Made by a program: the position numbers and the translations under genes
Shown here: piece after piece, positions 1 to 6,255 of the stretch
Layout of the letters: the number at the start of each line of letters is the position of its first letter
How positions within the stretch are numbered: the stretch's first letter is position 1
Notes under the pieces: model-generated
The model's input: the letters and a program-made list of their open reading frames with translations, nothing else
The model's database searches: none
What the model was told of the DNA's origin: nothing
DNA from: Bacteroidia bacterium
Lineage (GTDB): Bacteria > Bacteroidota > Bacteroidia > Flavobacteriales > Flavobacteriaceae
NCBI GenBank assembly: GCA_030425715.1
Contig: JAUIAA010000048.1
Span: 1-10,708, forward strand
DNA: 10,708 nucleotides
Direction: 5' to 3'

Positions 1-6
1 AATATG

Positions 7-453
7 TTATTTGGATTGTTCGTTTCTTGTTCCGTAAAAATAAAGAGAATGTTTGTCTATTTTTACATTAAATACTTCTTCAATAGATCTTTTGATATTT
101 TCAATTCTAGGGTCGCAAAATTCAATGACTTCCCCAGTATCTGTTAAGATAATATGGTCGTGTTGTTTGTTAAAAAACGATTTTTCGTAATGGGCTACAT
201 TTTGACCAAATTGATGCCTTCTTACCAAACCGCACTCTAACAATAGCTCAATGGTATTGTATAAAGTGGCACGACTAACTCTGTATTTTTTGTTTTTCAT
301 TTCAATATAGAGAGTTTCTATATCGAAGTGTTCATCGTTATCGTAAATCTCTTGAAGTATCGCAAATCTTTCCGGAGTATTTCTGTGTTTTTTTTCTTCT
401 AAAAAATTCTTAAAATACTCTTTTACAGTCTCTTGCTTTTGATTCTTAGTCAT
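7..453 (-). CDS. Fur-family metal- or peroxide-responsive transcriptional regulator
   Basis: This 148-residue protein matches the Fur family in length and layout. The N-terminal winged helix spans roughly residues 10-85, with the family signature HRNTPERFAILQEIY (23-37) and the recognition-helix segment SRATLYNTIELL (60-71). The C-terminal dimerisation and metal-sensing half includes H98-D99-H100, a VIEF segment at 109-112 and H135. Family members bind DNA as metal-loaded dimers and repress iron-uptake, zinc-uptake or peroxide-defence genes. The oddity is that the usual CxxC pair after the HDH motif is absent: the stretch reads ILTDTGEVIEFCD, and only C74 and C113 exist in the whole protein, so a Cys4 structural zinc site cannot form. 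I therefore cannot assign Fur, Zur or PerR. The gene starts at ATG 451-453, ends with TAA and lies 81 nt downstream of rel on the same strand. A candidate promoter box sits in that gap. Confidence 0.93.
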   Translation of the reverse strand: MTKNQKQETVKEYFKNFLEEKKHRNTPERFAILQEIYDNDEHFDIETLYIEMKNKKYRVSRATLYNTIELLLECGLVRRHQFGQNVAHYEKSFFNKQHDHIILTDTGEVIEFCDPRIENIKRSIEEVFNVKIDKHSLYFYGTRNEQSK

Positions 454-478
454 ATAATCTATTTGAAAGATTTATTTA

Positions 479-486
479 CAAAGTTA
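479..486 (-). promoter_or_regulatory. Candidate -7 box for the Fur-family gene
   Basis: On the minus strand this reads TAACTTTG, a perfect match to the Bacteroidota -7 consensus TAnnTTTG, 25 nt before the Fur-family ATG. I see no convincing -33 TTTG at the expected 19-21 nt further upstream, so the call rests on the -7 box and its position only. Confidence 0.45.
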
Positions 487-534
487 CGTTTTATCCCTTT
501 AATTTATAGTTTAAATTTTGAAAAAAATAAGAGG

Positions 535-2754
535 TTAATTTGAGATTCTTTCTACTTTTTCTAGCCCTTCAATTTTTTTAAGTTGCAGGATAACATTTTT
601 TAACTCTTTATTGTTTTTTACATTCACAGTAATTTGCCCTTGAAAATAACCTTGGTCTCCAGAAATATTTATTTTATGGATGTTAACATGTAGGTTATTG
701 GATATTACTCTAGTTACCTCATTAACCAAACCAAGATTATCAATCCCTGTCAAACTTAATTCAACTTTAAACCCATGTTGGCTAGAGTCTATCCATTTGG
801 CAGAAATTACGCGATAAGCAAATTGAGATTGTAAACTTAAGGCATTTGGACAATCATTTTTATGTACCTTAATACCATCATTAATCGTTATAAAACCAAA
901 TACCTTATCTCCTGGGATTGGCGTACAACATTTTGCAAAAGAGTAGTTTAGTTTTTCATCATTAGATCCAAATACAAGGGAGTCATAATTGTTGGAGACT
1001 TCTGTTAGCGCTGTATCTTTGGACTCTTCTGCAGTAACTCGATTCATTTTTGTTTTAAAGAAATGAACTAGGGCATTAGATTTTTGACTGGCATATTTTT
1101 TTAGTTGCTGGTTATCAATAGATCCATTACCAATTCTATAGAATAAATCAAAACTTGTTTTTAGTTTGAAAAAGTTTACCAGCTCATTGATGGTTTTCTC
1201 GTTAAATTTAATTTTTAAATGCCTTAATTTTCTTGATAAAACTTCTTTACCTTCATTAGCAATAACTTTTTGTTCTTCTTTTAAAATACTTTTTATTCTT
1301 GATTTAGCTCTTGCTGTAATAACTATGTCTAACCAAGCTAGTTTTGGTTTTTGTGTTTTTGAGGTGATGATTTCTACCTGATCTCCGCTGTTTAATTCAT
1401 GACTCAATTGCACCAATTTACCATTTACTTTAGCCGCCCTACAATGCATTCCAACTTCTGTGTGAATGGCAAAAGCAAAGTCTATTGCAGTCGAACCTTT
1501 TGGCAAAGATTTGATATCTCCGTTAGGAGTAAAGACATAAATTTCTTTAGAATAAAGATTTAATTTAAACTGCTCTACAAAATCTACGGCATTTACATCA
1601 GGATTTTCTAAAGACTCTTTTAATTTATTGAGCCAATCTTCTAAACCACTTTCGCTTTGGCTGCCATGCTTGTATTTAAAATGTGCAGCATATCCTTTTT
1701 CGGCAATTTCATCCATACGACTAGATCGGATTTGTACTTCTACCCATTTTCCTTTTGGCCCCATTACTGTAATGTGTAATGATTCGTAACCCGTTGATTT
1801 AGGTTGTGTTATCCAATCTCTTAGGCGTTTTGGGTTAGGATTAAAATGGTCAGTAACTATGGAATAAATCTTCCACGCATCAAACTTTTCATTAGAATCT
1901 GTAGAGTTATAAATAATTCTAATGGCAAATTTGTCGTAAACTTCATCAAAGGAAACCCCTTGGTTCAACATTTTTTTTCTGATGGAATAAATGGATTTTG
2001 TTCTTCCTTTGATTAGATAAGTAAATCCTTCCTTATCTAAAGACGCTTTTATGGTGTCTGTAAACTTTTGTATGTAATTTGTTTGCTCTTCTTTACTATC
2101 TGTTATTTTTGCTAAAATATCATTATAAACATCAGGTTCTGTGTATTTTAACCCTAGGTCTTCTAGCTCTGTTTTTATATTGTACAAGCCAAGTCTATGG
2201 GCTAGGGGAGCGTAGATAAATAGAGTTTCTGATGCAATTTTTACCTGTTTGTCCGATCGCATCGAATCTAAGGTTTGCATATTGTGCAACCTATCTGCTA
2301 TTTTAATCAAAATAACCCTTACATCATCGTTAAGTGTAAGGAGCATTTTTCTGAAATTTTCAGCTTGGATGGATATGTTTTGGTCTTTGTTTAATCGAGA
2401 AATTTTGGTAAGACCGTTTACAATTTTAGCAATAGTATTTCCAAATATTTGCTCCAAATCCGTAAAGGTGTAATCGGTATCTTCCACAACATCATGTAGT
2501 AATGCAGCAGCAATAGAGGAAGCTCCGAGTCCTATTTCATTGGCAACAATTTTGGCAACGGCAAGAGGATGAAATATATAAGGTTCTCCTGTTTTTCTAC
2601 GTTGTTCTTTATGTGCTTCGGCGGCTAGATCAAAAGCTTTTCTTATCAAAGCCTTATCTTCTTTAGATAAAGTTTGGTAGGTGTCTTTTAGCATGTCCTT
2701 ATAACGAAGTGCTATTTCCTTTTTTTCTTCTTCTAATGTAGCTGTATATGCCAT
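535..2754 (-). CDS. Bifunctional (p)ppGpp synthetase/hydrolase, RelA/SpoT family
   Basis: This 739-residue long RSH enzyme makes (p)ppGpp from GTP/GDP and ATP and hydrolyses it, setting the stringent response. The HD hydrolase domain (about 35-200) appears intact: H62 in FHPLAVA, HDVVED at 87-92 (H87, D88, E91, D92) and ADRLHNM at 153-159 with D154. The synthetase domain (about 240-365) keeps R251 and K253 in GRTKSIYS, D274, Y323 in GYESLHIT, E339 in VEVQIR and the GYAAHFKYK block. A TGS domain follows (about 403-464, YVFTPNGDIKSLPKG), then a helical region, a conserved-cysteine/zinc-finger segment (C609, C610 in KCCTPIPGD, H631, C635) and a C-terminal ACT domain (about 663-739). Both active sites are present, so this is probably the organism's main Rel enzyme rather than a monofunctional RelA. 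It starts at ATG 2752-2754, 70 nt after the M48 gene, with a candidate promoter in the gap. Confidence 0.97.
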   Translation of the reverse strand: MAYTATLEEEKKEIALRYKDMLKDTYQTLSKEDKALIRKAFDLAAEAHKEQRRKTGEPYIFHPLAVAKIVANEIGLGASSIAAALLHDVVEDTDYTFTDLEQIFGNTIAKIVNGLTKISRLNKDQNISIQAENFRKMLLTLNDDVRVILIKIADRLHNMQTLDSMRSDKQVKIASETLFIYAPLAHRLGLYNIKTELEDLGLKYTEPDVYNDILAKITDSKEEQTNYIQKFTDTIKASLDKEGFTYLIKGRTKSIYSIRKKMLNQGVSFDEVYDKFAIRIIYNSTDSNEKFDAWKIYSIVTDHFNPNPKRLRDWITQPKSTGYESLHITVMGPKGKWVEVQIRSSRMDEIAEKGYAAHFKYKHGSQSESGLEDWLNKLKESLENPDVNAVDFVEQFKLNLYSKEIYVFTPNGDIKSLPKGSTAIDFAFAIHTEVGMHCRAAKVNGKLVQLSHELNSGDQVEIITSKTQKPKLAWLDIVITARAKSRIKSILKEEQKVIANEGKEVLSRKLRHLKIKFNEKTINELVNFFKLKTSFDLFYRIGNGSIDNQQLKKYASQKSNALVHFFKTKMNRVTAEESKDTALTEVSNNYDSLVFGSNDEKLNYSFAKCCTPIPGDKVFGFITINDGIKVHKNDCPNALSLQSQFAYRVISAKWIDSSQHGFKVELSLTGIDNLGLVNEVTRVISNNLHVNIHKINISGDQGYFQGQITVNVKNNKELKNVILQLKKIEGLEKVERISN

Positions 2755-2769
2755 AGTTTAAAAGTAATA

Positions 2770-2801
2770 CAAAGAAATTTAATGGGCAATATTTTTTGAA
2801 A
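2770..2801 (-). promoter_or_regulatory. Candidate promoter of rel/spoT
   Basis: On the minus strand a -7-like box TTTCTTTG (2770-2777, one mismatch to TAnnTTTG) lies 20 nt downstream of TTTC (2798-2801, one mismatch to the -33 TTTG). It is followed by TATTACTTTTA and then the ATG at 2754. The spacing suits a Bacteroidota sigma-ABfr promoter, but both boxes are imperfect. Confidence 0.35.
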
Positions 2802-2824
2802 TTTCCACTTGGGAATAGATTTTT

Positions 2825-4057
2825 TTAAGAGGAAAGATTTTTAATTCTCTGTAGTAAGGTTGGATGCGAATAGTTTACAAACACATTTGCTTTATGTGGT
2901 GTTAAATTGCTTAAACTGTTACGCGATAATTTTTTTAAAGAAGAAATTAAAGCTGCTCCATCATACTTTTCCTTGGCATAATTATCTGCTTGATATTCAA
3001 ATTTTCTAGAAATATAATGCATAATAATACCCGTAACCTCAGAAATAGGACTGTACAAAACGCCAAATGCAATTAAACCAATATGAAAACTAGGCTGATC
3101 AACAGACAATGCTTTGGATAATACAGGATTATTAATAAGTAGTGAAAGTATATATAAAGTAAATCCAGTAGTAAGCAATGAAATTAACATATTGGTAAAT
3201 ACATGTTTTTTTTGGTAATGTCCAACCTCATGAGCCAAAACCGCTACAATTTCTTCTGTAGTTAAATCATGGATTAAAGTATCGTACAAAACGATGCGTT
3301 TTTTAATACCAAACCCTGAAAAATAGGCATTTGCTTTGGTAGATCTTTTTGAGCCATCTATTACAAAAATATTATCCAATTTAAAGCCAACTTTTGTAGC
3401 AAACTTTTCAATTGCATTTCGTAAGTTTCCATTTTCTAGAGGGGTTTGCTTGTTAAATAAGGGCACGATTAATGAGGAGTAAAAAAGGGTCATAAAAATG
3501 GTAAATACCGAAATAAAAATCCAAGTATAAATCCAAAAATTTGCTTGTGTTAATTGGTAAAACCAAATAATTAGGGCTAGAATCCCACCTCCTAAAACAA
3601 TCCCTAAGCCCCATCCTTTCAATTTATCTGTAAAAAAAAGTTTTTTGGTAGATTTATTAAAACCAAATTTTTCTTCAATAACAAAGGTTTGGTAATAACT
3701 AAATGGCGTAGAAATTATATCATTGATAAACATGATGATTCCAAAAAAAATCAAACCAACAACCAATTCGTTGTTCGATAAACTTCTAGCAATATTGTCC
3801 ATCCAAGCAAATCCTTTAAAAAAGAAAAAAGCTAGCATTGCTACAAAAGAAAATAGGGAACTCCATAGCGCAAATTTGTAGTTTTCCTTTTTATAAGCTT
3901 GTGATTTGTAATATTCCTCTTCATTATACACATCCTGTAGTTCTGCAGGTATTTTATCATTAAAATGTTTGGCATTAAAATAACCGATTACTTTTTCAAT
4001 GATAAAGTCTATTACTAAAATTGCGATAATGATAAAAAATAAAGTGTTTGGATTCAT
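2825..4057 (-). CDS. M48-family membrane zinc metallopeptidase (CAAX prenyl protease / Ste24 type)
   Basis: This 410-residue integral membrane protease has the Ste24/CAAX-protease layout. An N-terminal multi-helix membrane region includes hydrophobic segments near 5-20, 64-80, 98-112, 150-168 and 176-200. The catalytic domain follows. The zincin motif HEVGH lies at 276-280 (H276, E277, H280), and the third zinc ligand is probably E354 in KFEYQAD (352-358). Two hydrophobic segments after the active site (about 290-308 and 325-345) and the late YSHPTLLQRI motif (396-405) also fit the family. In eukaryotes such enzymes trim prenylated proteins. Bacterial members act on membrane proteins and are usually linked to envelope quality control; the substrate here is unknown. 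Its ATG (4055-4057) directly abuts the TAG of the upstream RNA methyltransferase gene with no spacer, so the two are almost certainly co-transcribed and probably translationally coupled. Confidence 0.93.
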   Translation of the reverse strand: MNPNTLFFIIIAILVIDFIIEKVIGYFNAKHFNDKIPAELQDVYNEEEYYKSQAYKKENYKFALWSSLFSFVAMLAFFFFKGFAWMDNIARSLSNNELVVGLIFFGIIMFINDIISTPFSYYQTFVIEEKFGFNKSTKKLFFTDKLKGWGLGIVLGGGILALIIWFYQLTQANFWIYTWIFISVFTIFMTLFYSSLIVPLFNKQTPLENGNLRNAIEKFATKVGFKLDNIFVIDGSKRSTKANAYFSGFGIKKRIVLYDTLIHDLTTEEIVAVLAHEVGHYQKKHVFTNMLISLLTTGFTLYILSLLINNPVLSKALSVDQPSFHIGLIAFGVLYSPISEVTGIIMHYISRKFEYQADNYAKEKYDGAALISSLKKLSRNSLSNLTPHKANVFVNYSHPTLLQRIKNLSS

Positions 4058-4864
4058 CTAATTAAAATTTCTTTGTCTTTTGGCTTCAAAAATAAGTATT
4101 GCAGCCGAAACCGAAACGTTTAAAGAGTCAATTTTACCTTGCATAGGTATAATGATATTTTTATCTGAATTTTTCAGCCAAGCTTCGCTTAATCCTGTAG
4201 CTTCTGTGCCAACTATTATAGCGGTGGGTTTGGTAAAATTTTGCTTGGCGTAATTTTCACTGTCCTTTAAAAGTGCTGCACACAAAATTTGAATCTTTCT
4301 ACCTTTTAAAAATTCAATAATTTCTTCTGTACTTCCTATGGCAATGGTATTGGTAAAAACGCAGCCCACGCTAGAGCGGATGATATTAGGGTTGTACACA
4401 TCTGTTTTTGGATTGGCAATGATAACCGCATCAATGTTGGAAGCATCAGCAGTGCGTAACAAAGCGCCTAAATTACCAGGTTTTTCTGGTGCTTCTGCAA
4501 CTAAAATTAAGGGATTATTATATAATTTTAAATCACTAATTAAAAATGACTTAAACTTGCTTATTGCAAGTATTCCTTCAGTTGTTTTTCTGTGAGCCAA
4601 TTTTTGGTACACTTCTAAAGATAACTCTATAATTTCAACAGAAGGATTTAAATGGATAATTGCATGTACCTTTTCAGAAGCAATAATTTCTTTGCAAAAT
4701 AATAAAGTAGTAATTTGATAATTGGCATCAATGGCCAATGTAATTTCGCGATAACCTTCAATCACAAATAACTCTTTTTTTTTGCGTACACGCGATTTTT
4801 CTTGCAATTGCAAAATTTCTTTCACTAAAGGATTTTGTAAGCTTGTAATTAGTTTATGCACCAA
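4058..4864 (-). CDS. TrmH/SpoU-family RNA 2'-O-methyltransferase
   Basis: This 268-residue SPOUT-class enzyme is predicted to transfer methyl from S-adenosylmethionine to a ribose 2'-OH in tRNA or rRNA. The N-terminal substrate-binding domain (about 1-100) opens with ITSLQNPLVK and contains ELFVIEGYREI (31-41). The three knot motifs are present: EKPGNLGALLRTADA (127-141, with N131 and R137), IIVGTEATGLSE (216-227, with E221) and IIPMQGKIDSLNVSVSAA (238-255). The target nucleotide cannot be told from sequence. No ATG is available: the reading frame opens just after an in-frame TAA. I take TTG at 4862-4864, with GTG at 4859-4861 as the alternative. It lies 33 nt after DUF3810 and its TAG touches the ATG of the M48 protease gene. 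Confidence 0.93.
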   Translation of the reverse strand: MVHKLITSLQNPLVKEILQLQEKSRVRKKKELFVIEGYREITLAIDANYQITTLLFCKEIIASEKVHAIIHLNPSVEIIELSLEVYQKLAHRKTTEGILAISKFKSFLISDLKLYNNPLILVAEAPEKPGNLGALLRTADASNIDAVIIANPKTDVYNPNIIRSSVGCVFTNTIAIGSTEEIIEFLKGRKIQILCAALLKDSENYAKQNFTKPTAIIVGTEATGLSEAWLKNSDKNIIIPMQGKIDSLNVSVSAAILIFEAKRQRNFN

Positions 4865-4887
4865 TATATTTTTAGGTAAAAGTAATA

Positions 4888-4895
4888 CAACTTTA
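4888..4895 (-). promoter_or_regulatory. Weak candidate -7 box before the RNA methyltransferase gene
   Basis: The minus strand reads TAAAGTTG, one mismatch from TAnnTTTG, followed by TATTACTTTTA. It is 23 nt before the TTG start and next to the end of the DUF3810 gene. The 14 bases TTGTATTACTTTTA (4877-4890) also occur in front of rel (2759-2772). No -33 box is evident, so this may be only an internal promoter or chance. Confidence 0.25.
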
Positions 4896-4897
4896 TT

Positions 4898-5971
4898 TTA
4901 TAGCGGATGTTTTTTATCATAAGCAACCAACAAGGCAACCATTTGATTGTAACTCTCTAAGCCATCTTTTTGCTGGTTGTATTTTAAAAAATTATCGTAA
5001 AATAATTTAAATAGTGGTTCTGCGGGGTTTTCATAACTAGCCCAAAAATCTCTCGATTCCTTTATGTTTTTCAAAACTCCTTTGTTTAATTTTTTTATAT
5101 ACAGTTGGTATAAGTCTTTATCTGATCTATAGATATCTAATAAAACATAACGTAAAGCAGCTAAATACCCTGCATATTGAAAATATAAATCATCATGGTG
5201 GGTTGCAGCCAAATAACCAATAAAATTGGCTTCACTTTCTGAAGCAATCCCTAATTGATGTGCAACCTCATGAGAACTGGTCATGGGCAAAGCATATTTA
5301 GGCGCTAAATAATTGACCTGAGCTTCACCAGTAAAGGGGTTTAAGTACCCCGTAAACCCCATATAAGTCAACGCTAAACTCCACAAAGAATTTTTAATGG
5401 AGGGTGGGTGGTAACGATATTCTGGTAGTATTTTTTCTAAATTTTTATAGCCTACTACTGTTTTTTGTAAAATTTCATTTTTAGTGTTTGGGTTATCTAC
5501 TTTAAGTGTATCATTACTAACCAATTGTATATGTGTTTGATTTACTTTAACGATGAGTTTATCGGCAATAATATTTAGCTTTTCTATTTGATATGGCTCT
5601 AATTGTAATGCTAGTTTGTTTGCCAAGGGTATCCTAGAATAATTCAATCCCCAAAAGAAATAAAACAGAAAATAGACGATTGAAAAGAACCCAAACACTT
5701 GAAAAAAAAGCATTTTATAATTTCTTCTTTTACTTTTAATAAGTAAGTATAAATATCTTATTATAAATATAATAACAGAAATATATAATATATCTCCAAT
5801 CGAAAATGGGATCCAGCCAAAAAGTTTTCTTAAAAAAATGCTCCAATAAGCATAAAAACCATTGGCATATAAGTTTTCTATTTGATTTGGAAATTTAGAA
5901 AACAGAGCAACCAATCCAATTTGAACAAACAGTAATGCCGTTAAAATTTTGAAAAGGTTTTCTTTTTTCAT
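4898..5971 (-). CDS. DUF3810 family membrane protein, predicted zinc metallopeptidase
   Basis: This 357-residue protein resembles the Bacteroidota/Firmicutes DUF3810 family. Three hydrophobic segments (about 7-25, 57-78 and 88-107) precede a soluble part with the conserved FFWGLNYSRIPL segment (105-116). The soluble domain has a zincin-like HEVAH motif at 234-238 (H234, E235, H238), followed by GIASESEANFIGYLA, where E245 or E247 could be the third metal ligand. A block LTYMGFTGYLNPFTGEAQVNY precedes the motif at about 201-221. This pattern suggests a membrane-anchored metallopeptidase, but no substrate or reaction is established as far as I know. It starts at ATG 5969-5971 and heads a tight leftward cluster with the RNA methyltransferase and the M48 protease, so two putative membrane proteases flank a methyltransferase. 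Confidence 0.88.
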   Translation of the reverse strand: MKKENLFKILTALLFVQIGLVALFSKFPNQIENLYANGFYAYWSIFLRKLFGWIPFSIGDILYISVIIFIIRYLYLLIKSKRRNYKMLFFQVFGFFSIVYFLFYFFWGLNYSRIPLANKLALQLEPYQIEKLNIIADKLIVKVNQTHIQLVSNDTLKVDNPNTKNEILQKTVVGYKNLEKILPEYRYHPPSIKNSLWSLALTYMGFTGYLNPFTGEAQVNYLAPKYALPMTSSHEVAHQLGIASESEANFIGYLAATHHDDLYFQYAGYLAALRYVLLDIYRSDKDLYQLYIKKLNKGVLKNIKESRDFWASYENPAEPLFKLFYDNFLKYNQQKDGLESYNQMVALLVAYDKKHPL

Positions 5972-5986
5972 AAAAAGTATTTCTTA

Positions 5987-6018
5987 CAAAACAACAAATT
6001 ATTAACAAGAATCGCAAC
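5987..6018 (-). promoter_or_regulatory. Candidate promoter of the DUF3810-led cluster
   Basis: On the minus strand GTTG (6015-6018) is followed after 20 nt by TTGTTTTG (5987-5994), then TAAGAAATAC and the ATG at 5971. The arrangement fits the Bacteroidota -33 TTTG / -7 TAnnTTTG pattern with one mismatch in each box and normal spacing. Confidence 0.4.
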
Positions 6019-6144
6019 AGAATTACAAGTGTATATTTTGAAACTTTAACCTACCATTCTATTTAAACAACTGTAATTGTAATTATTAACTCGGTATATT
6101 TTTTGAGTCCTCAAACAAAAATTATTTCTATTGTCCATCCTGTT

Positions 6145-6152
6145 TAATTTTG
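6145..6152 (+). promoter_or_regulatory. Candidate upstream -7 box for dnaB
   Basis: TAATTTTG is a perfect match to TAnnTTTG. It lies 103 nt before the preferred dnaB ATG and would give a leader that contains the 6184-6200 dyad. The -33 position is not a good match, so this is one of two alternatives for dnaB transcription. Confidence 0.35.
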
Positions 6153-6183
6153 CATATTTAGGTTATCAACATAATTATTTTTG

Positions 6184-6200
6184 TTAACAAAAATTGTTAA
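6184..6200. repeat. 17-bp perfect inverted repeat upstream of dnaB
   Basis: TTAACAA and TTGTTAA form a perfect 7-bp dyad around an AAA spacer, overlapping the palindrome TTGTTAACAA (6181-6190). Another TTAACAA copy occurs at 6002-6008. This could be an operator or a weak hairpin in the dnaB leader, or just AT-rich chance. It also overlaps a TTG that could be misread as the dnaB start. Confidence 0.45.
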
Positions 6201-6243
6201 TTTTAATTTTCGAAAAAGAAGATCATTATTACCACTAAAAAAG

Positions 6244-6251
6244 TACATTTG
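6244..6251 (+). promoter_or_regulatory. Candidate proximal -7 box giving a near-leaderless dnaB mRNA
   Basis: TACATTTG matches TAnnTTTG perfectly and ends 4 nt before the ATG at 6256. A promoter with normal Bacteroidota spacing would start transcription at or within a few bases of the initiation codon. No clear -33 TTTG is seen 19-21 nt upstream. Confidence 0.4.
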
Positions 6252-6255
6252 CCGC

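Larger units (their letters stand above)
5972..6255. other. Divergent AT-rich intergenic region between DUF3810 and dnaB
   Basis: At 284 bp this is the longest non-coding stretch in the window. It carries candidate promoters for both flanking genes, a 17-bp dyad, a 10-bp direct repeat AATTATTAAC (5997-6006 and 6081-6090), and TTATCAACA (6163-6171), a one-mismatch relative of the DnaA box TTATCCACA. The base composition makes short A/T repeats likely by chance. I see no RNA gene or clear intrinsic terminator in it. Confidence 0.6.

Noticed and set aside
501..517. AATTTA/TAAATT hairpin after rel as a terminator
   Set aside because: A six-pair all-A/T stem is too weak for an intrinsic terminator, and such repeats are expected by chance here.
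1166..1381. Plus-strand open frame inside rel
   Set aside because: Antisense to a well-conserved part of Rel, no recognisable domain and no promoter. It is a shadow of the real gene.
2249..2473. Plus-strand open frame inside rel
   Set aside because: Lies opposite the HD hydrolase domain with no independent support.
4338..4595. Plus-strand open frame inside the RNA methyltransferase gene
   Set aside because: Opposite the conserved knot motifs, with no family resemblance.
6163..6171. DnaA box and possible replication origin upstream of dnaB
   Set aside because: Only one imperfect box (TTATCAACA) and no cluster of boxes or dnaA/dnaN neighbours, so there is no support for an origin.
6181..6255. 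N-terminal extension of DnaB from a TTG codon at 6181
   Set aside because: The extra 25 residues are not DnaB-like and overlap the dyad and the -7 box. ATG 6256 places the start just ahead of the conserved N-terminal domain.
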